A stretch of 64,000 nucleotides of DNA from assembly GCA_020637295.1 (NCBI GenBank), contig JACJWF010000003.1, positions 1 through 64,000 on the forward strand, in the 5' to 3' direction. Under the pieces are notes generated by a model. The model saw only the letters and a list, made by a program, of their open reading frames with translations. It had not been told where the DNA came from and did not search any database. How positions within the stretch are numbered: position 1 is the stretch's first letter; the number at the start of each line of letters is the position of its first letter. Source of the stretch: Acidimicrobiaceae bacterium. GTDB taxonomy: Bacteria; Actinomycetota; Acidimicrobiia; Acidimicrobiales; Ilumatobacteraceae. This document shows positions 39,880-46,378 of this stretch, in pieces. Made by a program: the position numbers and the translations under genes.

Positions 39880-40321
39880 GTGGGATGTGCTCCTGGTATC
39901 AGATCTCGGGTGGGTGGACGGATGTGTGGACCGTGTACAGGAACGGTACGGCGATGGGCACGTCCAGCCCGGTGATGGCAAGGGCACGTTGACGAAGAAG
40001 ACCTTCATCGCGACGTTCACCCCGCAGATGAAGGCGAAGGGTTACAGCGCCCGGATGACTGGCCGCAAAGAAATCTGCATCTCCGCCTGGAACAGCTTTA
40101 AGGCGCTCGCGTCGGGGGCCTGGGCCGGAATCCTCCACCTCCCAGCCACGCTTCGGGCGTGCGTCACAGGCGTACCCGTTGGGGGCACAACGTGGTACCT
40201 CAGAGGTCTTCTTGGAAGGCAGATTGGGATTCCCTTCAGCCCGACCTGGAAGGCTTTGGGGTATGTAGCACTCGCTTCGTGTTGGATCGGGATTTGGACC
40301 CACCTTGCGAAATACATGTGA
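39255..40321 (+). pseudogene. Second Rhs core copy with a frameshifted tip
   Basis: The core (39255-39879) has no start or ribosome-binding site and is preceded by an in-frame TAG at 39249, so it is not expressed on its own. In frame it continues into FDLSGMCSWYQISGGWTDVW and stops at 39992. A good continuation, GDGKGTLTKKTFIATFTPQMKA to the stop at 40321, lies in another frame; a single-base change near 39970-39980 joins them. The restored tip has about 145 residues with two hydrophobic segments (LHLPATLRACVTGV, ALGYVALASCWIGIW). This looks like an archived alternative tip that can swap in by recombination with copy 1. Confidence 0.65.
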
Positions 40322-40324
40322 GCG

Positions 40325-40762
40325 ATGAGCATGCAGGCACCACATCACCGTCGTCATGTCGGGTATCGTCAACTGCTGGAGGCCTTCCTATACGCGTTGC
40401 CATTCCTGGTATGGGTGGTATCGACTTCAAGGTGGCTGACCTTTGTTTCCTTCCTCGGAGTCAGCGCTCTAGTGATCGGCGTCGAGAGATTTGCCTCCAT
40501 CGCATCGAGGCCACCCCCCGAATCCGATACTCATCAACGAGGCAGCTGGCGAGGCCGAGTACTTGAGCTGATCCTCCTTGTTATCGCAGCATCGGTATGG
40601 CTGTCGGGGGCGCCACTCGTCGTCTGTTGGATCACCTTCGTTGGCGTCATCGCCGCGTCGATGCTGCATATGAGAAGCGCCGCGAAGCCTGATGTCGCGA
40701 CAACGGCCGGTGCCGAATCAGCGCCACGGCCTGGCCAGGATCATCCCGGCGGTCAGCCATGA
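40325..40762 (+). CDS. Membrane protein, probable immunity protein of Rhs tip 2
   Basis: 145 residues starting MSMQAPHHRRHVGYRQ, 3 nt after the restored tip frame. About four hydrophobic helices (ALPFLVWVVSTSRWL, FVSFLGVSALVIGVE, VLELILLVIAASVWLSG, VCWITFVGVIAASML). Its position after an orphan tip mirrors the immunity gene of tip 1, although the two proteins are not alike. Role inferred from position. Confidence 0.6.
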   Translation: MSMQAPHHRRHVGYRQLLEAFLYALPFLVWVVSTSRWLTFVSFLGVSALVIGVERFASIASRPPPESDTHQRGSWRGRVLELILLVIAASVWLSGAPLVVCWITFVGVIAASMLHMRSAAKPDVATTAGAESAPRPGQDHPGGQP

Positions 40763-41040
40763 GGGTCCTGTCGGTGTGCATCCTCACTCTCGTCGGTGTG
40801 GGTGTGTCGGTCGAGGTTGCGGGTTGGCGCCGGTGGGTGGCGCTGTGCGCGACGTGTGCGTTGCTCGTCAGCGGAGTGGCGGATCTGGCCGGCGTGTTCG
40901 TGCCGGCGTTCACAGTCGGCGTCGCGCTGAACGCGGAGTGGGTCTTCCGGGCGCTGCGGCGAAGGGTCAGGAAGGACGCCGGGTGGGTGAACAACGTGCT
41001 GGCCGTCCTCGGGCTGGCGCGGCCCGATCCGAAGTCCTGA
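40759..41040 (+). CDS. Small membrane protein of the Rhs island
   Basis: 93 residues, overlapping the previous stop by ATGA. Two or three hydrophobic helices (VLSVCILTLVGVGVSVEVAG, WVALCATCALLVSGVADLAGVFV) and a basic C-terminal tail (VFRALRRRVRKDAGW). Co-translated with the putative immunity protein; it may be a second immunity component or a separate small gene. Unknown family. Confidence 0.55.
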   Translation: MRVLSVCILTLVGVGVSVEVAGWRRWVALCATCALLVSGVADLAGVFVPAFTVGVALNAEWVFRALRRRVRKDAGWVNNVLAVLGLARPDPKS

Positions 41041-41063
41041 CCGGCATCGCCGCGTGCGCCGCG

Positions 41064-41069
41064 TAGAGT
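41064..41069 (+). promoter_or_regulatory. -10 element TAGAGT before the 29-residue ORF
   Basis: TAGAGT ends seven bases before the GTG at 41077, the same geometry as for the serine hydrolase gene at 34415. Confidence 0.55.
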
Positions 41070-41076
41070 CGCAGGC

Positions 41077-41166
41077 GTGGCTGGATCCATCATCACCGGG
41101 CTAATTGCCGGCACCGTCAGCGGCATCGTCGGCTTCATCCTCGGCCGTCGGTCGAGGGGTGCCTGA
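41077..41166 (+). CDS. 29-residue single-helix membrane peptide
   Basis: A very short frame, GTG to TGA. The peptide starts VAGSIITGLIAGT, is almost entirely one hydrophobic helix with glycines at residues 8, 12, 16 and 19 (a glycine-zipper face), and ends in basic GRRSRGA, so the C-terminus should stay in the cytoplasm. The TAGAGT box seven bases upstream gives it a leaderless promoter of the kind seen at known genes here. It may be a small-protein regulator, a type I-like toxin, or chance. Confidence 0.5.
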   Translation: MAGSIITGLIAGTVSGIVGFILGRRSRGA

Positions 41167-41231
41167 CTCAGCGCGTCGGTCGTCCAGGGACGGATCTGTC
41201 GCTCGGAAAGGCGGGCACGGCCGCCGGTCGG

Positions 41232-41237
41232 TAGCGT
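41232..41237 (+). promoter_or_regulatory. -10 element TAGCGT of a leaderless promoter
   Basis: TAGCGT ends seven bases before the ATG at 41245 of the FAD oxidoreductase. Confidence 0.55.
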
Positions 41238-41244
41238 CCGTGCG

Positions 41245-42534
41245 ATGAGTGCCGCCCAGCTGCCCGACCAGGTCGATGCCGTCGTCGTGGGTGCCGGGCT
41301 GGCCGGGCTGGCTGCGGCCCGCGCGGTGCACACCGCCGGCCGGTCGGTGCTGGTGCTGGAGGCGGGCGACGGAGTCGGTGGGCGCCTGCGCACCGACGTG
41401 GTGGACGGGTTCACGCTGGACCGTGGCTTCCAGGTGCTGCTCACCGCCTACCCTGAGGTGAAGGCCCAACTGGACCTCGACGCGCTGGACTTCCGCCGCT
41501 TCGACCCGGGCGCGCTGGTGTGGACCGGGCGGCGCCTGTACACGATGGCGGACCCCCGCCGCCGGCCCAGCCTGATGGTGGCCAGCGGCGTGGCGCCCGT
41601 GGGGGCGATGCTGGACAAGGTGCGCCTGGCCGGCCTGGTGCACCGGCTGCGCAAGAAGGACCCCGCCGACCTGCTGCGCGCCCCGGACCGCACCACCATC
41701 CAGTCGCTGCGCGACATCGGCTTCACCACCCGGATGATCGACCGCTTCTTCCGCCCGCTGCTCGGCGGCATCCAGCTCGACGAAGGGCTCACCGGCAGCG
41801 CCCGGATGAGCGACGTGGTGCTGCACTGCCTGGCCGTCGGCGATGCCGGTGTGCCGGCCAAGGGCATGCAGGCCATCCCCGAGCAACTGGCCGCCCGCCT
41901 GCCCGACCGGGCGGTGCGCCTGGGCCACGAGGTGGTGTCCGTCGGCCAGGGCGAGGTGCGTCTGGCGGGCGGGCGGGTGGTCCGCGCCGACGCCGTGGTC
42001 GTGGCCACGGAAGGCCCGGTGGCGTCACGCCTGCTGGCTGACGAGACCGGTCACACGGCGGTCGCCGACCCGGGCAGCCGGCCCGTCGCCGCGGTGTGGT
42101 TCGCCGCGCCGGCGCCGCCCGTGCACCACAAGCTGATCATCCTCGACGGTGCCCACAGCGGGCCGGCGCTCAACGTGGCGGTGATGAGCTCCGTCGCCCC
42201 GGAGTACGCGCCCGACGGTCAGACGCTCGTCGTCGCTGCCTGCCCGGGTGTCGCACCTGCCGACGACGAGGGCCGCGCTGTGCTCGCGGCCGAGGTGCGC
42301 GCCCAGCTCACCAGGTGGTGGGGGCGCGGCGTCGCCGACTGGCGGGTGCTGCGGGTGGATGCCATCCACCACGGCCAGCCCGAGCACCGCCCACCGTTCG
42401 ACCCGAAGCGGCGGGTGGCGCTGGGCGACGGGATGTTCGTGTGCGGCGACCACCGCGACACGCCGTCCATCCAGGGCGCCCTGTTCAGCGGCCGTCGCTG
42501 CGGCAACGCCGTGGTGGAGTCCCTCGCCGGTTGA
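41245..42534 (+). CDS. FAD-dependent amine oxidase/phytoene desaturase-like oxidoreductase
   Basis: 429 residues. The dinucleotide motif VVVGAGLAGLAAARAVHTAGRSVLVLEAGDGVGGRLRTD at the start and CGDHRDTPSIQGALFSGRRCGNAV at the end are typical of the protoporphyrinogen oxidase/amine oxidase/carotene desaturase superfamily. Length fits. No carotenoid or haem genes are near, so the substrate is unknown. It has its own TAGCGT promoter and converges with the VOC gene 9 nt away. Confidence 0.87.
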   Translation: MSAAQLPDQVDAVVVGAGLAGLAAARAVHTAGRSVLVLEAGDGVGGRLRTDVVDGFTLDRGFQVLLTAYPEVKAQLDLDALDFRRFDPGALVWTGRRLYTMADPRRRPSLMVASGVAPVGAMLDKVRLAGLVHRLRKKDPADLLRAPDRTTIQSLRDIGFTTRMIDRFFRPLLGGIQLDEGLTGSARMSDVVLHCLAVGDAGVPAKGMQAIPEQLAARLPDRAVRLGHEVVSVGQGEVRLAGGRVVRADAVVVATEGPVASRLLADETGHTAVADPGSRPVAAVWFAAPAPPVHHKLIILDGAHSGPALNVAVMSSVAPEYAPDGQTLVVAACPGVAPADDEGRAVLAAEVRAQLTRWWGRGVADWRVLRVDAIHHGQPEHRPPFDPKRRVALGDGMFVCGDHRDTPSIQGALFSGRRCGNAVVESLAG

Positions 42535-42543
42535 GGCGGCGCC

Positions 42544-42963
42544 TCACGCGCTGATGCAGAACTCGTTGCCCTCGGGGTCGGCGAGCGTGGTCCACGCCAT
42601 CGGGCCCTGCCGGCCGTCCCACAGCTTGGTGGCGCCGAGGCCGAGTGCCTTCTCCACCATCGCTGCACCCTCGCCGCGGCCGGGGTGGAGGTCCAGGTGC
42701 ACCCGGTTCTTCACCGCCTTCGCCTCGGGGACGTGCTGGAAGAGGAGGCGTGGGCCCTTTCCCTCCGGGTCGCTGCAGGCCTCGGCGGTTGCCCAGCACA
42801 GCACGCCGTCGAACACGATCGTGTCCTCCTGGGTGGCCTGCCCCTCGTCGAGCATCCGCTGGACGAAGGCCGGGTCCTGCTCCACCCGGTAGTCCATCAG
42901 CGCCGCCCAGAAGCGGCAGAGGCGGTGGGGATCGTGACAGTCGACGGCGACCTGGACCTGCAT
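42544..42963 (-). CDS. VOC family protein (glyoxalase-like)
   Basis: 139 residues with two paired beta-alpha-beta-beta-beta modules. VAVDCHDPHRLCRFWAALMDY and VHLDLHPGRGEGAAMVEKALGLGA show the fold; the ending ADPEGNEFCISA is the usual Glu-containing strand of glyoxalase-like VOC_2 proteins. These bind metals or small ligands; function cannot be predicted. It lies 10 nt after the methyltransferase gene, in the same operon. Confidence 0.87.
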   Translation of the reverse strand: MQVQVAVDCHDPHRLCRFWAALMDYRVEQDPAFVQRMLDEGQATQEDTIVFDGVLCWATAEACSDPEGKGPRLLFQHVPEAKAVKNRVHLDLHPGRGEGAAMVEKALGLGATKLWDGRQGPMAWTTLADPEGNEFCISA

Positions 42964-42973
42964 GGGCCCGACC

Positions 42974-43777
42974 CTACGCCGCCCGAACCTGGCCCCACAT
43001 CAGGATCCGCTTGAACGGGAACAGGTACGGCTGGTGGTGGCCGATCACCTCGAGCAGGCGGGCCTCGTAGCGGGCGAGGAACTCGGCGTACGCGTCCGCT
43101 GGCAGGACCCGCTGGAAGCGGGTGAGCGTGGTGCCCTTCACCCACTCCACCACGTCGCGGCTGGAGGGCAGCACGTGCGGGTACACCTGCAGGCGCACGT
43201 GGGGGCGGTCCAGGCCCAACTCGTGCAGCACCGCGGAGTACTCCTCGGGCCGCAGCACGTTGGCGGCCACCGGATCCGGCGGCGGGCCGGCGGGGCCGAG
43301 CGCTGCGGCGAACTCGGGTGAGGTGGCCACCTCCCACGCCACGGTGTGCGAGGGGGCGTCGTGGTTGGCCGGAACCTGCACGGCCAGCTGGCCGCCGGGC
43401 CGTAGCGCCGCCACCCAGCGGGCCAGTACGGCCGGGTGGTCCGGCACCCACTGCAGGCTGGCGTTGGCCAGGACGAGGTCGTGGTCGCCGGCGCTGGTCC
43501 ACTGCCCGATGTCGCCGGCGGTGAACGTCAGGCCCGGGCGGGCATGTGCGGCCGCCTCCGCCAGCATCGCCGGCGAACTGTCCACGCCGACCATCTCGGC
43601 CACGCCGAACCGCTCGGCGGCCAGGGCGGTCAGCTCGCCGGAACCACACCCGAGGTCGGCGGCCAGGCGGATGCCGTCGGGTCCCGGCTGCACGAGGTCC
43701 AGCAGGTCGAAGAACGGTTGGCTGCGCTCGGCGGCGAAGCGGTGGTACTGATCGGGGTCCCAGGCATCCTGACGCAT
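42974..43777 (-). CDS. Trans-aconitate 2-methyltransferase-like SAM methyltransferase
   Basis: 267 residues. Starts WDPDQYHRFAAERSQPFFDLL as in Tam; motif I AADLGCGSGELTALAAERF, then VGVDSSPAMLAEA, LVLANASLQWVPDHPAVL and GGQLAVQVPANHD. Tam methylates trans-aconitate, a by-product that inhibits aconitase. TAAGAT lies six bases before the ATG, within two ACTTGTAT direct repeats 11 bp apart. Likely operon with the VOC gene. Confidence 0.85.
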   Translation of the reverse strand: MRQDAWDPDQYHRFAAERSQPFFDLLDLVQPGPDGIRLAADLGCGSGELTALAAERFGVAEMVGVDSSPAMLAEAAAHARPGLTFTAGDIGQWTSAGDHDLVLANASLQWVPDHPAVLARWVAALRPGGQLAVQVPANHDAPSHTVAWEVATSPEFAAALGPAGPPPDPVAANVLRPEEYSAVLHELGLDRPHVRLQVYPHVLPSSRDVVEWVKGTTLTRFQRVLPADAYAEFLARYEARLLEVIGHHQPYLFPFKRILMWGQVRAA

Positions 43778-43796
43778 ACTTGTATCTTACTTGTAT
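43778..43796 (-). promoter_or_regulatory. Leaderless promoter with 11-bp-spaced direct repeats
   Basis: ACTTGTAT at 43778-43785 and again at 43789-43796. On the minus strand the -10 TAAGAT (43784-43789) lies between and overlaps them and is six bases from the methyltransferase ATG. A regulator bound to the repeats would block initiation. Confidence 0.5.
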
Positions 43797-43861
43797 GCAT
43801 CTCGCTGTCGAGCCCCGGCTCGCCCGGCGTGACCGGAGGCTCGTTCCGCCTGACCTGATCC

Positions 43862-43924
43862 CGCGCCCGTGGGCGCGATTTCACGCCAGATCTGACGTGG
43901 TTCCGCGCCCATGGGCGCGGAACC
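43862..43924. repeat. Two GC-rich palindromes in an intergenic region
   Basis: A perfect 26-bp palindrome at 43899-43924 (half-site GGTTCCGCGCCCA) and a related one at 43862-43877 with 7-bp arms CGCGCCC/GGGCGCG. Between them is CAGATCTG. They lie after the haloalkane dehalogenase stop and may act as its terminator or as protein-binding or REP-type elements. No T-run follows. Confidence 0.75.
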
Positions 43925-43987
43925 AGGACATGGGCGGGGCGGGCGGGTACGGCGAGGACCGCCGGAGGGGATGGTTCGGGGCGGGAC

Positions 43988-44899
43988 TCAGCGGGTGGCG
44001 GCGATGAAGTCGACCAGCACTCGGGCCAGTTCGGGGCCGCGGTCCTCCTGAAGGAAGTGGCCGCCGCCCTCGATGGTGACGTGGGGCTGGCCCTCGGCAC
44101 CCGGGATGGTGCCGATGAACGCCCGCTGGCCGCCCTTGGTCACCGGGTCCGAGTCGCTGAACGTGCACAGCCACGGCTTCGTCCACGCCCGCAGCACCTC
44201 CCACGCGGCCAGCTGGTCCGGCCGGGCCGGGTCGTCCACGCTCGCTGGCACGAGCGACGGGAAGATCCGGGCGCCGGCTTTGTAGGTGTCGTCGGGGAAC
44301 GGGGCGTCGTAGGCGGCGACGACCTCGGGGGAGAGGTCGGTGGTGCAGCCGCCGTTGATGATCCCCCCGATCGGGAACGCCGGCGACTCGCGGGAGAACT
44401 GCCGCCAGCGCAGGAAGGCCTCGTTGGGCGTGGCGTCGCCGGTGGGCAGGCCGGTGTTGCCGACGGCCACCCGCGAGTACCGGTCCGGCGCGGCCGCCAC
44501 CAGGCGCAGGCCGACCAGGCCGCCCCAGTCCTGCCCGAAGAACGTGATGTCGCGCAGGTCCAGCCGGTCGAACAGCGCCGCCTGCATCCAGGCCACGTGG
44601 CGGGCATAGGTGTAGTCGGCCTGCTCCGTGGGCTTGTCGCTGCGGCCGAAGCCCACCAGGTCCGGCGCCACCACCCGGTGCCCGGCTGCCACCAGCACCG
44701 GGATCATGTGCCGGTACAGGAAGCACCAGCTCGGCTCGCCGTGCATCAGCAGCACGGGCGCGGCGTCGGCCGGGCCCTCGTCCAGGTAGTGGACCCGCAG
44801 CTCGCCGCCCTCCCCGTCCGGGACCGTCACGTAGTGCGGCTGGAACGGGAAGTCCGGCAGTCCGGTGAAGCGGTCGTCGGGGGTGCGCAGGGATTGCAT
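43988..44899 (-). CDS. Haloalkane dehalogenase (HLD-I type)
   Basis: 303 residues, alpha/beta hydrolase. The oxyanion motif HGEPSW (about residues 55-60), nucleophile elbow FGQDWGG with Asp and the halide-binding Trp next to it, acidic residue region FSDSDPVTKGG and catalytic His in GGGHFLQED are as in DhlA/DhmA. The enzyme hydrolyses carbon-halogen bonds to alcohol and halide. Its gene lies 11 nt after a tetR gene; across the divergent promoter are a halohydrin dehalogenase and a sulfatase. Epoxide hydrolases are the nearest alternative, but they have a HGFPE/HGWPE motif and Tyr lid residues. Confidence 0.85.
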   Translation of the reverse strand: MQSLRTPDDRFTGLPDFPFQPHYVTVPDGEGGELRVHYLDEGPADAAPVLLMHGEPSWCFLYRHMIPVLVAAGHRVVAPDLVGFGRSDKPTEQADYTYARHVAWMQAALFDRLDLRDITFFGQDWGGLVGLRLVAAAPDRYSRVAVGNTGLPTGDATPNEAFLRWRQFSRESPAFPIGGIINGGCTTDLSPEVVAAYDAPFPDDTYKAGARIFPSLVPASVDDPARPDQLAAWEVLRAWTKPWLCTFSDSDPVTKGGQRAFIGTIPGAEGQPHVTIEGGGHFLQEDRGPELARVLVDFIAATR

Positions 44900-44910
44900 C
44901 GGCGGGCTCC

Positions 44911-45561
44911 TCAGGCGGTTGCGGTGAACAGGCAGGTGAGCGCGTCGACCATGGTGGCCTCGGCGTCGGCGGCGGACAGGCCCTGGTCCGTGCGCCACAG
45001 CGACCAGGTCTCGTAGCTGGCCAGCGTGTCGGCGGCGGCCAGGCGGCGGGCGGCGGCGCCATCGGGCAAGGCCGCCAGTTCGGCACGGAACAAGTTGGCC
45101 ACCTGGGCTCGCATCTCGGCCCGGTTCTGGGCCAGGCGGGCGGCGACGGCCCGGTTGAATGGGGCCCGCAGCCGGCTGACCAGGGCCACCGGGAAGATGG
45201 CCTCGTAGAGCGCGGCGCGCTGCTGGGCGACGGCGGCGATGCGCTCGGCCAGCGGGCGGTCAGGCGGGCAGGTGAGCGGCAGGAGGTGGGCGACGTCCAT
45301 CAACTGGTGGGTGATGGCCGCGTTGGCCAGGTCCTCCACGTCATCGAAGTAGCGGAACACGGAGCGGGCGGACACGCCGGAGCGGGTGGCGATCTCGTCG
45401 GCCGACGGGTCCAGGTTGCCCTCGCGGTACAGGGCCAGCAGCGCATGGACCACGGCGTCGCGGTTGCGGTCGCGGCGCAGGCGGCGGCCGTCCACGTCGC
45501 CGGGGGACGGCGCTGCGGCAGCAGCAGGGGTGGCGGGAGCAGCGGCTGGGGTGGAAGCCAT
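44911..45561 (-). CDS. TetR family regulator of the dehalogenase cluster
   Basis: 216 residues from the ATG at 45561. Ala/Pro-rich start, then the helix-turn-helix DPSADEIATRSGVSARSVFRYFDDVEDLANAAI; the C-terminal ligand-binding domain follows. TACCGT is six bases before the ATG, with TGTCAA 17 bp further up. It is transcribed with the haloalkane dehalogenase and divergently from the halohydrin dehalogenase, with the two promoters overlapping, so it likely controls both. Confidence 0.88.
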   Translation of the reverse strand: MASTPAAAPATPAAAAAPSPGDVDGRRLRRDRNRDAVVHALLALYREGNLDPSADEIATRSGVSARSVFRYFDDVEDLANAAITHQLMDVAHLLPLTCPPDRPLAERIAAVAQQRAALYEAIFPVALVSRLRAPFNRAVAARLAQNRAEMRAQVANLFRAELAALPDGAAARRLAAADTLASYETWSLWRTDQGLSAADAEATMVDALTCLFTATA

Positions 45562-45590
45562 GGGGGAACGGTAGCAGGGCCGTCCCATAG

Positions 45591-45619
45591 TTGACAGTCC
45601 GAATGACAATTGTTTGAAT
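45591..45619 (+). promoter_or_regulatory. Strong divergent promoter with palindromic operator
   Basis: TTGACA (45591-45596), exactly 17 bp, TTGAAT (45614-45619), then six bases to the ATG at 45626. The palindrome ACAATTGT (45606-45613) sits between the two boxes and is a candidate operator for the divergent TetR. Confidence 0.65.
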
Positions 45620-45625
45620 GCGGCG

Positions 45626-46378
45626 ATGAACTCCGCTGCTCCCGCCCGCCCCGTGGCACTCGTGGCCGACGCCGGCTTCTACGTCGGCCCGCCCCTCGCC
45701 CGCCTCCTCGCCACCCGCGGCTTCGACCTCGCACTGGGCGACCCGTCGATCGGCCTGGCCGACGAGGTGTCCGAACTGGGCGCCGCCGTGGTGGCCGTGG
45801 AGGGGTGCCGCGACCTGGCCGCCCCCGGCAGCGCCCAGCGGCTGGTGGACGCCGCGCTCGAGCGCTTCGGTCGGCTGGACTCGGCCGTCGCCTTCTCCGG
45901 GCGGATCGTCACCGGCCGCTTCATGCGCTCCTCGGTGGAGGACTTCCGCACCGTGATGGAGGGCTGCATGGTGGCCCCCTACGAGTTCATGAAGGCGGTC
46001 CTGCCGCCGATGATCGAGGCCCAGCAGGGCCAGGTGCTGGTGATCACCAGCGCCAGCGCCGCCCGCCCTACGCCCGGCGCGCCGCTGTACTCCGCCGCCC
46101 GCGCCGGCGCCACCCACCTGGTCCGCAACGTGGCCGACGAGGTGGCCCGCCACAGGGTGCAGGTCAACGCGGTCGGCACCAACTTCATGGACTTCCCCGA
46201 GTTCCGCCGGGCCAACAAGGTCGACGAGCCGGGCGTGCTGGAGAAGTTGGAGGCGATGGTGCCCCTCGGCCGCCTCGGCACCATGGAGGAGTTCGCTCAC
46301 TTCTGCGCCCCGTACCTGGACGGCACCAGCCGCTTCACCACCGGCCAGTTCACCAGCTACGCCGGGGGCTGGTCGTGA
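45626..46378 (+). CDS. Halohydrin dehalogenase, HheG-like (SDR superfamily)
   Basis: 250 residues from the ATG at 45626. It is SDR-like, but the cofactor loop TGxxxGxG is replaced by VADAGFYVGPP, and the catalytic residues form Ser142-x12-Tyr155-x3-Arg159 (ITSASAARP ... PLYSAARAG). Ser-Tyr-Arg in place of Ser-Tyr-Lys, and an aromatic residue (Tyr19) and Gly21 in a T-x4-F-x-G-like halide-binding loop, are diagnostic of halohydrin dehalogenases, which convert vicinal haloalcohols to epoxides without NAD. The loop Thr is Ala14 here. HheG is known from Ilumatobacter. It is coupled to the sulfatase by GTGA. A degenerate ordinary SDR is the alternative. Confidence 0.8.
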   Translation: MNSAAPARPVALVADAGFYVGPPLARLLATRGFDLALGDPSIGLADEVSELGAAVVAVEGCRDLAAPGSAQRLVDAALERFGRLDSAVAFSGRIVTGRFMRSSVEDFRTVMEGCMVAPYEFMKAVLPPMIEAQQGQVLVITSASAARPTPGAPLYSAARAGATHLVRNVADEVARHRVQVNAVGTNFMDFPEFRRANKVDEPGVLEKLEAMVPLGRLGTMEEFAHFCAPYLDGTSRFTTGQFTSYAGGWS

